Positions 7,765 through 14,026 of a DNA stretch of 14,026 bases are shown in pieces. Numbering within the stretch: position 1 is the first letter of the stretch; each line of letters begins with the position of its first letter. The notes under the pieces are model-generated. The model was not told where the DNA came from, did no database searches, and saw only the letters and a list, made by a program, of their open reading frames with translations. Both the position numbers and the translations under genes were made by a program. The DNA is from Chloroflexota bacterium (GTDB lineage Bacteria; Chloroflexota; UBA6077): positions 1-14,026 of the forward strand of contig JAJZQR010000127.1 of the NCBI GenBank assembly GCA_021806765.1, given 5' to 3'.

Positions 7765-9108
7765 GTGCAGGACGTCTTCCAGTACGTGGATGCCCACCGC
7801 GACCAGTCGCTCCAGGAGCTGTTCACCCTGCTGCGCCAGCCCAGCATCAGCACCCAGAACGTGGGGGTGGTGGAGACCGCCCAGATGCTGGCCGGCATGA
7901 TGCGGGAGGCCGGCATCGAGACCACCGTCTACGAGACCAACGGCTTTCCGGTGGTGTACGGCGAGCTTCGAGCCACCGGCCCGGCACCGACCCTCCTGAT
8001 CTACGGCCACTACGACGTGCAGCCGCCTGAGCCGCTGGAGCTGTGGAACACCCCTCCCTTCGAGCCCACCATCGTGAACGGCCGCATCTACGGCCGTGGC
8101 GCCGGCGACAACAAGGGACAGCTGTTTACCCACATCAAGGCGGCGCAGTCCTTCCTCCAGGCCCGAGGTGGGGTGCCCATCAACCTGAAGTTCCTCTTCG
8201 AGGGCGAGGAGGAGATCAGCAGCCCCAGCCTGCTCCCCTTCATCGAGTCCCACCGCGAGTTGCTGAAGGCCGACGCCGCCCTCACGGCCGATGCCCCGGG
8301 GCACCAATCGGGCAGGCAGCAGATCAACTGCGGTCTGAAGGGGATGTGCTACGTGGAGATCCGGGCCAGGGGGGCCAATAAAGACCTCCACTCCATGCGG
8401 GCGCCCATGGTCCCCAACGCGGCCTGGAAGCTGGTCTACGCCCTGGCCTCCCTGAGGACCCCGGACGGCCGGGTGCTCATCCCGGGCTTCTACGACAACG
8501 TTCGCCGGCCCAATGCCGCCGAACTGGCGGCCGTGAAGGAGATCCCAAACGACGCGGCAGAGCAGCGAGCCCTGCTGGAGGTGGAGGAGTTCATCGGCGG
8601 GGACGAGGGCTACTACCACAACTTCGTCTTCGGCAACAGCTGCAACATCGCCGGCCTCACCTCGGGCTACCAGGGAAAGGGGAAGAAGACAGTCCTTCCC
8701 TGCCGGGCTTCGGCCAAGATCGACTTCCGGCTGGTCCCCGATCAGACCCCGGAGGAGATCCTGGAGAAGTTGAAGGCTCACTTGAAGAACAGCGGCTTCG
8801 GCGACCTGGAGGTGGAGTTCCTGGGCGGGCTCAATCCATCCCGAACCCCCGTGGATCATCCCTACGTCCAGACGGTGGCCCGGGCCGTCCGCTTTGCCAC
8901 AGGGAAAGAGCCGATCCTGAGCCCCAGCATGGGGGGCAGCGGGCCCGACCACCTCTTCACCGGCGTCCTGGGGCTGCCCAGCGTCTGGCTACCCCTCAGC
9001 CCCCACGACTCCAACAACCACGCCCCCAACGAGAGCATCCTGCTGGAGGGCTTCTTCGAGGGGATCAAGATCAGCGCGGCCGTCATGGAGGAGATGAGCA
9101 AGAGGTAG
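7765..9108 (+). CDS. M20-family dipeptidase (ArgE/DapE/ACY1/CPG2-type metallopeptidase)
   Basis: A 447-residue cytoplasmic zinc peptidase of the carnosinase-like branch of family M20, expected to split dipeptides or short peptides. Metal ligands and catalytic residues are all visible: His82 and Asp84 in YGHYDVQPP, Asp115 in [10 protein letters not shown], the general base Glu149 and metal ligand Glu150 in EGEEEISS, Asp176 in ADAPG, and His419 in SNNHAPNE. The lid/dimerisation region spans roughly 190-310 with the conserved LHSM. The GTG start is set by AAGGAGG (7752-7758) six nt upstream. There is no signal peptide. It precedes a carbinolamine dehydratase by 50 bp and a peptide ABC importer, so it probably hydrolyses imported peptides. 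It could instead act on an N-acylated amino acid; family membership itself is secure. Confidence 0.95.
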   Translation: MQDVFQYVDAHRDQSLQELFTLLRQPSISTQNVGVVETAQMLAGMMREAGIETTVYETNGFPVVYGELRATGPAPTLLIYGHYDVQPPEPLELWNTPPFEPTIVNGRIYGRGAGDNKGQLFTHIKAAQSFLQARGGVPINLKFLFEGEEEISSPSLLPFIESHRELLKADAALTADAPGHQSGRQQINCGLKGMCYVEIRARGANKDLHSMRAPMVPNAAWKLVYALASLRTPDGRVLIPGFYDNVRRPNAAELAAVKEIPNDAAEQRALLEVEEFIGGDEGYYHNFVFGNSCNIAGLTSGYQGKGKKTVLPCRASAKIDFRLVPDQTPEEILEKLKAHLKNSGFGDLEVEFLGGLNPSRTPVDHPYVQTVARAVRFATGKEPILSPSMGGSGPDHLFTGVLGLPSVWLPLSPHDSNNHAPNESILLEGFFEGIKISAAVMEEMSKR

Positions 9109-9158
9109 CGCCTCTTCGGGTCCGGGTCGTGCGATGTCTCCGACAGGAGGCAAACAGC

Positions 9159-9509
9159 ATGGACAATCTGAACGAGATGAAGTGCGAGGTGTGCCAGGTG
9201 GGGGTGCCCACCGCAACCGAAGAGGAGATCGACCAGTACCGGCAGCAAACCCCCGACTGGCAGGTCGTCGAGAGGGAAGGTGTGAAGCAGCTGGAGAGGG
9301 TCTTCCAGTTCGTCGATTTCCAGCAGGCTATGGTCTTCACGAATCAGGTGGGGGAACTGGCGGAGGCGGAGGGCCACCACCCGAAGCTCTGCACCGAGTG
9401 GGGAAAGGTCACCGTCACCTGGTGGACCCACAAGATCAAGGGGCTGCACCGCAACGACTTCATCATGGCGGCAAAGACCGATCAATTGTACTTCTATTTG
9501 CCCGGATAA
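9159..9509 (+). CDS. phhB: Pterin-4a-carbinolamine dehydratase
   Basis: A 116-residue protein of the PCD/DCoH family, which dehydrates 4a-hydroxytetrahydrobiopterin so that the pterin cofactor of aromatic amino acid hydroxylases can be recycled; some bacterial members have been linked to molybdopterin metabolism. The family signature is complete: His73-His74-Pro75 (EGHHPKL), Trp81, Thr90-His91 (WTHKIKGL) and Asp100 (RNDF). An N-terminal Cys pair (Cys9, Cys12) precedes the first helix, as in many bacterial members. ATG 9159 is chosen because AGGAGG lies 8 nt upstream; an in-frame GTG at 9129 has no such site. It follows the dipeptidase by 50 bp and is probably co-transcribed with it. No phenylalanine hydroxylase is in the window. 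Confidence 0.94.
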   Translation: MDNLNEMKCEVCQVGVPTATEEEIDQYRQQTPDWQVVEREGVKQLERVFQFVDFQQAMVFTNQVGELAEAEGHHPKLCTEWGKVTVTWWTHKIKGLHRNDFIMAAKTDQLYFYLPG

Positions 9510-9538
9510 TATAAGCTCGTAATCTCCTGCTTACCATC

Positions 9539-9567
9539 TTGACAGTTTCTCGAACCACACCTACAAT
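9539..9567 (+). promoter_or_regulatory. Near-consensus sigma-70 promoter of the ABC importer operon
   Basis: TTGACA (9539-9544, 6 of 6 consensus) and TACAAT (9562-9567, 5 of 6) are separated by exactly 17 nt. Transcription would start near 9574. This is the best promoter match in the window and separates the importer operon from the upstream peptidase-phhB pair. Confidence 0.7.
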
Positions 9568-9774
9568 GTGCCGCACGGTGTGACGAGAGACCTTTCCGCG
9601 GCGGCTTCTGCTCAGAGAACCTGCCGCGTCCGGCCAGCACTTTTCCCATTTCCCGCAAGACCGGTTCTTCCACTCTTTTCTTCAGCCTGGCTTAGTCTAC
9701 TCGTTCTCGCCACGTTCACCCGTAGTCGAAGGATCCCTGCAACCAGCGGCGGCAGTCACCCACAACCGCAGTCT

Positions 9775-9799
9775 ATCTGTTACCGAAACAGTCACAGAT
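9775..9799 (+). promoter_or_regulatory. Competing hairpins / inverted repeat just before the SBP ribosome binding site
   Basis: The CTGT at 9777-9780 can pair in two exclusive ways: CTGTT (9777-9781) with AACAG (9787-9791), or ATCTGT (9775-9780) with ACAGAT (9794-9799). Both are perfect and end 5-13 nt before the Shine-Dalgarno GGGAGG (9805-9810). It may control translation, or serve as a protein site; stems are short, so this is tentative. Confidence 0.25.
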
Positions 9800-9816
9800 C
9801 GCTTGGGAGGAGAAGC

Positions 9817-11604
9817 ATGACCAGGGATTCCGGCACACCTCAGAACCACGAAGAACCGAACGATGGGACCACCGCCCGGCCTTTGAGCCGGCGGGATTTC
9901 CTCAAGCTCGGCGCCGCCCTCGGCGCCGCCAGCTCTTTCGGCGGCCTCCTGGCAGGCTGCGCCACCAGCCCCAGCAGTTCCAGCAGCAATACCCCTCAAG
10001 CAGCGTCGGGCCAGGCGCCCGCCCCGGCGAAGAACCTGCCCGAGGAGCGGAAGATCCGGGAGCTGGAGCTGGTCATCACCACCGCCGACTACGACCCGGT
10101 CCGCTACGAGTTCGGGCTGATGATCGCCGAGAACTGGAAGAAGTTGGGCTTCGGCGTGAAGGTCACCCCCATGGAGTGGTCGCGCATCGTGCAAACCTGC
10201 CTCACGGAGCACGAGTACGACGCCTTCACCCTCAACTGGGCGGGGCAAGCGGAGCGGATCGATCCCGACTTCTTCGCCTACATGGTGCTTCACTCCTCCC
10301 AGGTCGGCAAGGGGCAGCAGAACCACAACGGCTATCAGAGCAAGGAGTACGACCAGTACGCCGAAGCGCAGCGCACCACCATGGACACGGAGGAGCGCAA
10401 GAAGGCGGTCTTCAAGTGCCAGGAGATCTTCGCCAAGGACCAGCCCCACACCCCCATCGCCACCCGTAACCAGCTTATGCCCTACAACGATCGGGACTGG
10501 GAGGGCTGGTCCCCGATGATGGGCGAAGGGCTCAACTCCCTCTGGAACTTCGTCAGCATCAAGCCCAAGACCGCTCGCAAGACCCTAAAGTGGGGCTATC
10601 CAAGCGACGTCACGACCCTCAACCTCATAGCCGCCCTGGCCAACCACGACTTCCAGACCCTGCGGCTGATCTACGACCGGCTGATGCAGATCGACTCCAA
10701 GGGCGTGCCTCAGAAGTGGGCGGCCGAGGACATCAAGGCTATCGACAACACCCACATCGAGGTGACCATTCGCTCGGGGATGAAATTCCACGATGGCAAG
10801 CCGGTCACGGCGGACGACGTCAAGTTCTCCTTCGAGTACCCGGCCAAGGTGAAGTCCGGCTACTTCATGGGGGTCGTCGAGCCGATCCAGGAGGTTGCCG
10901 TCGTCAACGATCGCACCGTGCGCTTCACCCTGAAACGCCCCTATGCCCCCTTCTTCGCCAACTGCCTCGGCCGGGTCTTTATCCTCCCCAAGCATATCTG
11001 GGAGGGGATCCCCGAGAAGGCTGGCCTCACCAAGGCCCAGGACTTCCCCAACACCCAGCCCGTCGGCAGCGGGATGTTCAAGATGGACTACTGGCGGCGC
11101 AACGAGGAGATGAAGCTGGTTCGCAACGACGATCACTTCATGAAGCCCGCCATCGACGGCATCATCAAGATCCCCTACGCCAACGTCCAGGGGATGGTGG
11201 CCGGCGTCCAGACCGGCGAGGCTGACTTCGGAGGATGGTGGATCCAGCCGCTGCAGATCCGCGAGCTGCAGCAATCCGCGCCGCACGTCAAGGTGGCGGA
11301 GGTGAGGGATCACGGCTACTACCACATCAACTACAACATGCGGCGTAAGCCCTTCGACGACCTGGCAATCCGGAAGGCGATGGCACATGCCATTCCCAAG
11401 CAGCTGATCATCGACCGATTGCTGGAAGGCCACGGCGAGATCAACCACAGCTTCATCGCCCCCGCCAACGAGACCTGGCACAACCCGAACGTGGAGAAGG
11501 TCGAGTTCAACATGGACACGGCACGGAAGATCCTGGCCGACGCCGGGTACGAGTGGGGCGCCGACGGCAGGGTGTACTTCCCCACCGGTAAGACCAACAG
11601 CTAA
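9817..11604 (+). CDS. Family-5 (Dpp/Opp-type) ABC substrate-binding Tat lipoprotein, apparently circularly permuted
   Basis: A 595-residue extracytoplasmic peptide-type binding protein. It starts with a Tat signal SRRDFLK (24-30) and lipobox LLAGC with Cys48, then a Ser/Pro/Ala linker. Segment order is unusual. Residues ~80-250 (LELVITTADYDP, KLGFGVKVTPMEW, EYDAFTLNWAG, NGYQSKEYDQY, EERKKAVFKCQEIFAKDQP, LWNF) match what is normally the C-terminal third of this family. Residues ~255-595 then match the normal N-terminal two thirds: LKWGYPSDVTTLNL (seam near 259), KFHDGKPVTADDVKFSFEY (from 323), ILPKHIWE, PVGSGMF, LVRNDDHF, PFDDLAIRKAMAHAI (from 512), and AGYEWGADGR near the end, exactly where the C-terminal third usually follows. 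ATG 9817 has GGGAGG six nt upstream. It is the first gene of the importer operon. All segments are present once, so it is likely functional. Confidence 0.9.
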   Translation: MTRDSGTPQNHEEPNDGTTARPLSRRDFLKLGAALGAASSFGGLLAGCATSPSSSSSNTPQAASGQAPAPAKNLPEERKIRELELVITTADYDPVRYEFGLMIAENWKKLGFGVKVTPMEWSRIVQTCLTEHEYDAFTLNWAGQAERIDPDFFAYMVLHSSQVGKGQQNHNGYQSKEYDQYAEAQRTTMDTEERKKAVFKCQEIFAKDQPHTPIATRNQLMPYNDRDWEGWSPMMGEGLNSLWNFVSIKPKTARKTLKWGYPSDVTTLNLIAALANHDFQTLRLIYDRLMQIDSKGVPQKWAAEDIKAIDNTHIEVTIRSGMKFHDGKPVTADDVKFSFEYPAKVKSGYFMGVVEPIQEVAVVNDRTVRFTLKRPYAPFFANCLGRVFILPKHIWEGIPEKAGLTKAQDFPNTQPVGSGMFKMDYWRRNEEMKLVRNDDHFMKPAIDGIIKIPYANVQGMVAGVQTGEADFGGWWIQPLQIRELQQSAPHVKVAEVRDHGYYHINYNMRRKPFDDLAIRKAMAHAIPKQLIIDRLLEGHGEINHSFIAPANETWHNPNVEKVEFNMDTARKILADAGYEWGADGRVYFPTGKTNS

Positions 11605-11642
11605 GTTTAGAGTGCGGTGGCTTGCCGCCGCTTTCCTTGAAC

Positions 11643-11667
11643 GTAGGGCAGGGCGCTCTGCCCTGCC
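11643..11667 (+). terminator. GC-rich hairpin after the SBP gene (attenuator or processing stem)
   Basis: GGCAGGGC (11647-11654) and GCCCTGCC (11660-11667) form a perfect 8-bp stem with a 5-nt loop; an alternative register pairs 11643-11651 with 11658-11666. No T-run follows, so complete termination is unlikely. In binding-protein importer operons such stems commonly protect the binding-protein message and lower permease expression. The 152-bp gap holds no gene. Confidence 0.45.
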
Positions 11668-11756
11668 GCCCTGCCTGACATTGCCCGGCGGGCGGCGGGG
11701 CACAGGGCCCCATCCTACATTTCGCAGACCCATCACGGCGACCCCGGAGTGAGACC

Positions 11757-12746
11757 ATGAAAAGCTCCCAAGGGCTTCGAGCCTTCATCCTCCGCCGCCT
11801 GGTCCAGATGGTGATCACCCTCTGGGTCCTCACCACCATTCTGTTCCTGATGTTCAGGCTGCTGCCGGGCGATCCCGCCTCCATGTACGTCGACGCTGCC
11901 CTGTCGGTGGAGGCGCAGCAGGCGGTTCGCGAGCAGTTCGGCCTGGACAAACCGATCTACCAGCAGTACTTGATCTACGTGGGCAACGTCGCCCACGGGG
12001 AGTTCGGCCGTTCCTTCTACTACCGCGTGCCGGTGGGGGACGTCATCGTCGACAAGCTGCTGGCGACGGTGATGCTGATGGGCACCTCCGTGATAGTGGC
12101 TTTCCTGCTGGGCACGCTGGGCGGCGCCGTCCTCGCCTGGAAACGGGGCTCCAAATTCGAGATCACGGGGCTGATAACGGCCCTATTCTTCCGCTCGGCA
12201 CCCGAATTCTGGACCGGCCTCATGGGCCTGATGATCTTCGCCTACTGGCTCCACTGGGTCCCAATCGGGGGCATGAACACCGTCGGGCAAGACCTGACCT
12301 CCTTTACCCAGAAGTACCTATCTCTGGACTTCCTGCGGCACCTGGTGCTGCCGGTGCTGGTGGCCGCCGGGTACTACCTGGCCACCCCCCTCCTGATCAT
12401 GCGCAACTCCATGCTGGAGGTGGTGGGTGAGGACTTCGTGGAGATGGCCAGGGCCAAGGGGCTCTCGGAGCAAGCGGTCATGTTCAGGCACGCCATGCGA
12501 AACGCCCTGCTGCCGGTGGTGACGGTGCTCACCCTGATGGTCGGCTTCGCCGTCGGCGGAGAGGTTCTGGTGGAGATCATCTTCCGGTGGCCCGGCATGG
12601 GCCGGGAGATGGTGCTGTCGGTGCAGCGCCACGACTACCCGGTGGCCCAGGCGAGCTTCTTAATCTTGGGCGTCATCGTCATCAGCATGAACTTCATCAC
12701 CGATCTGGTCTACGGGTGGTTGGACCCGCGGATCAGCTATTCCTAG
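11757..12746 (+). CDS. dppB: ABC importer permease, DppB/OppB family
   Basis: A 329-residue inner-membrane subunit of a peptide/nickel-type ABC importer. Helix 1 lies at about 13-33 and is followed by the family hallmark LPGDP; about five further helices follow. The cytoplasmic EAA loop that docks the ATPase is at about 224-253 (GEDFVEMARAKG then RHAMRNALLP). The C-terminal GWLDPRI is typical of this family. It starts at ATG 11757 with a modest GGAG upstream, 152 bp after the binding protein. The symbol denotes the family; dipeptide specificity is not shown by sequence. The stop codon lies inside an 8-bp hairpin. Confidence 0.93.
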   Translation: MKSSQGLRAFILRRLVQMVITLWVLTTILFLMFRLLPGDPASMYVDAALSVEAQQAVREQFGLDKPIYQQYLIYVGNVAHGEFGRSFYYRVPVGDVIVDKLLATVMLMGTSVIVAFLLGTLGGAVLAWKRGSKFEITGLITALFFRSAPEFWTGLMGLMIFAYWLHWVPIGGMNTVGQDLTSFTQKYLSLDFLRHLVLPVLVAAGYYLATPLLIMRNSMLEVVGEDFVEMARAKGLSEQAVMFRHAMRNALLPVVTVLTLMVGFAVGGEVLVEIIFRWPGMGREMVLSVQRHDYPVAQASFLILGVIVISMNFITDLVYGWLDPRISYS

Positions 12747-12751
12747 CTGAT
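12732..12751 (+). repeat. Perfect 8-bp hairpin spanning the dppB stop codon
   Basis: ATCAGCTA (12732-12739), loop TTCC, TAGCTGAT (12744-12751) form a perfect stem; the second arm begins with the TAG stop of the permease gene. It could stall ribosomes or protect the upstream message from degradation. Confidence 0.45.
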
Positions 12752-12767
12752 ACCGGGCAATGGCAGA

Positions 12768-12809
12768 GGTTTTGGGGACACCCCAAACCCCGCCATGGGG
12801 CTTCGCCCC
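12768..12809 (+). repeat. REP-like double hairpin in the dppB-dppC gap
   Basis: Two hairpins stand in tandem: GGTTT-T-GGGG (12768-12777) with CCCCAAACC (12781-12789), and GGGGC-TTC-GCCCC (12797-12809), followed by a CTGGACCCCCT stretch. The combination resembles dispersed GC-rich palindromic repeats found between genes in many high-GC bacteria. Whether this one is repeated elsewhere in the genome cannot be seen here. Confidence 0.4.
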
Positions 12810-12842
12810 CTGGACCCCCTGCAATCAAACGAGGATACTGGC

Positions 12843-13781
12843 ATGGCCCAAATCGCAACTGAAGTCGTAGCCAGACGGCCCCTGCCCCGCCGCAGCCGGT
12901 GGAAGGGGGTCCAGCGAGCCCTCAAGGGCATCACGGGCCAGATCGTGGTCCTGAGCAAGGACCGCCTCGGTCTGGCCGGCATGGCCATCATGGGCTTCTT
13001 CCTGCTGATGGCGATCTTCGCCCCCTGGCTGGCGCCCCACGACCCTATGGAGACCCTGATGCGGCCCGATGGAACCATGGCCAGGATGGACCCGCCCTCC
13101 ACCATCTTCCCCTTCGGCACCGATCTGATGGGCAGGGACATCCTCAGCCAGGTGATCATCGGCAGCCGGGTGGCATTGCTGGTGGGGATACTCTCGGCCG
13201 CCATGGTGGTCTTTATCGGCACCAACGTGGGGCTGCTGGCCGGCTACTACGGCGGCAAGATCGACGACCTGCTGATGAGGCTCACCGACATCGTCTACGG
13301 GGTACCCTTCCTCCCCTTCGCCGTCATCCTGGTGGCGCTGCTGGGGCCGGGTCTCCCCAACATCATCCTGGCCATCGTCCTTATCACCTGGCGCACCACC
13401 GCTCGGGTGGTTCGTTCCCAGGTGCTCACCCTGAAGCAGCGGGCCTTCATCGACGCCGCCCGCATCTCGGGGGCAGGGAACCTCCGGATCCTCTACCTGC
13501 ACATCGCCCCCAACGTCCTGCCCCTCTCCTTCGTCTACGGCGCCCTCTCCATGGGTTGGGCCATCCTGACGGAGGCCAGCATCAGCTTCCTGGGCTACGG
13601 TGACCCCCTGCTGATGAGCTGGGGCAAGATCCTGTTCAACGCCTACGTGGCTCAGGCAGTCACGACTGCCTGGTGGTGGGTTATGGCCCCTGGGCTGGCC
13701 ATCGTCCTGCTGGTGCTGTCGGGCTTCTTCATCAGCCGGGCCTACGAGGAGATCATCAATCCGCGACTACGGGAACGGTAG
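12843..13781 (+). CDS. dppC: ABC importer permease, DppC/OppC family
   Basis: A 312-residue second membrane subunit of the importer. A basic cytoplasmic N-terminus leads to helix 1 (about 40-62), then the family's extracytoplasmic loop with APHDPMETL and [15 protein letters not shown], which normally precede helix 2. The EAA loop is at about 200-224 ([11 protein letters not shown] then [10 protein letters not shown]). The C-terminal helix ends in INPRLRER, typical of the family. I chose ATG 12843, with GAGG 9-13 nt upstream, over an in-frame ATG at 12795 that lies inside the palindromic element. It pairs with the DppB-like subunit to form the channel. Confidence 0.93.
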   Translation: MAQIATEVVARRPLPRRSRWKGVQRALKGITGQIVVLSKDRLGLAGMAIMGFFLLMAIFAPWLAPHDPMETLMRPDGTMARMDPPSTIFPFGTDLMGRDILSQVIIGSRVALLVGILSAAMVVFIGTNVGLLAGYYGGKIDDLLMRLTDIVYGVPFLPFAVILVALLGPGLPNIILAIVLITWRTTARVVRSQVLTLKQRAFIDAARISGAGNLRILYLHIAPNVLPLSFVYGALSMGWAILTEASISFLGYGDPLLMSWGKILFNAYVAQAVTTAWWWVMAPGLAIVLLVLSGFFISRAYEEIINPRLRER

Positions 13782-13785
13782 CCCT

Positions 13786-14026
13786 ATGCTAGAAGTTCGC
13801 AACCTGAAGACCTACTTCAAGACCAAGGCGGGCTACGCCCACGCGGTCGACGACGTATCCTTCACCCTCCAGCCCGGCGAGAACTTTGGACTGGTAGGCG
13901 AGTCCGGCTGTGGCAAGACCACGGCCGCCAAGTCCATCATCAAGCTGCTGCCCCCCAACGGCCAGATCATGGGCGGGCAGATCCTGTTCAACGGCCGGGA
14001 CCTGGTATCCCTGACCCAGGAAGAGA
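13786..14026 (+). CDS. dppD: ABC importer ATPase, DppD/OppD family, N-terminal part (runs off right edge)
   Basis: Eighty codons are visible from ATG 13786, four nt after the DppC-like stop. The translation begins [20 protein letters not shown], the usual start of a peptide-importer ATPase, and has the Walker A motif GESGCGKT at 38-45, followed by [12 protein letters not shown] and the pre-Q-loop stretch FNGRDLVSL. It would energise transport at the inner face of the membrane. There is no clear Shine-Dalgarno, so it is probably translated by coupling to dppC. Signature, Walker B and the usual C-terminal oligopeptide-importer extension lie outside the window. Confidence 0.93.
   Translation, partial: MLEVRNLKTYFKTKAGYAHAVDDVSFTLQPGENFGLVGESGCGKTTAAKSIIKLLPPNGQIMGGQILFNGRDLVSLTQEE

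Larger units (their letters stand above)
9510..9816 (+). other. Promoter and long leader of the ABC importer operon
   Basis: This 307-bp gap holds a near-consensus promoter (9539-9567) and about 240 nt of untranslated leader. The leader contains a compound hairpin (GCGGC 9601-9605 with GCCGC 9623-9627, inner TTCT/AGAA) and, just before the ribosome binding site, competing short stems. No known riboswitch class was recognised. One frame stays open across the leader, but it lacks a ribosome binding site and begins upstream of the predicted transcription start. Confidence 0.6.

Noticed and set aside
9568..9816. In-frame 83-codon extension of the binding-protein frame with a hydrophobic stretch
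   Set aside because: The Tat lipoprotein signal and an ideal Shine-Dalgarno place the start at 9817; the extension has no ribosome binding site and its first codon lies before the predicted transcription start.
12795..12842. Earlier in-frame start for the DppC-like permease
   Set aside because: The ATG lies inside a palindromic element and the extra residues are low-complexity translation of that element.
1..14026. tRNA, rRNA, CRISPR arrays, insertion sequences or phage genes
   Set aside because: None was seen on reading both strands: no repeat-spacer pattern, no transposase or integrase motifs, and no cloverleaf recognised.

Overview
The window is high-GC bacterial DNA with closely packed genes, GTG as well as ATG starts, strong Shine-Dalgarno sequences and two Tat-type signal peptides (one of them a Tat lipoprotein). 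There are no RNA genes, insertion sequences, CRISPR arrays or phage genes. The gene style (long Tat-exported proteins, an M20 dipeptidase beside a family-5 peptide ABC importer, a GH130 enzyme, a bacterial P3A-type ATPase) would fit a Chloroflexota-like or similarly deep-branching high-GC environmental lineage. That placement is inference from general style, not from a marker gene.

Layout. (1) Positions 1-853, minus strand: the first ~284 residues of a DHA2/EmrB-type MFS drug exporter, running off the left edge. (2) 854-1134: divergent intergenic region with two inverted repeats. (3) 1135-4424, plus: a GH130-family glycoside phosphorylase/hydrolase whose stop codon overlaps the start (TAATG) of a P3A-type cation-transporting ATPase, so the two are probably translationally coupled. 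(4) 4502-7351, minus, convergent: a 949-residue Tat-exported protein of unknown function. It has a good promoter and a perfect inverted repeat sitting just after the predicted transcription start, which looks like a repressor site. (5) 7765-9509, plus: an M20 dipeptidase and a pterin-4a-carbinolamine dehydratase. (6) 9817 to the right edge, plus: a peptide/nickel-type ABC importer operon (substrate-binding lipoprotein, two permeases, start of an ATPase), preceded by a near-consensus sigma-70 promoter and a ~240-nt leader.

The most striking object is the substrate-binding protein (9817-11604). Its segments are in circularly permuted order: the part that is normally the C-terminal third of a family-5 binding protein comes directly after the lipoprotein signal, is followed by the part that is normally the N-terminus, and the protein stops where the C-terminal third would usually begin. 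If confirmed, this is a naturally circularly permuted solute-binding protein in an otherwise normal dpp-like operon.

How the genes work together: regions 5 and 6 read as peptide import and intracellular dipeptide hydrolysis, with a pterin-recycling enzyme between them that could relate to aromatic amino acid hydroxylation. The GH130-ATPase pair is a separate unit, linking a carbohydrate-active enzyme to ion pumping in a way I cannot explain. The operon gaps in the ABC cluster all hold hairpins that may set the relative levels of its products.
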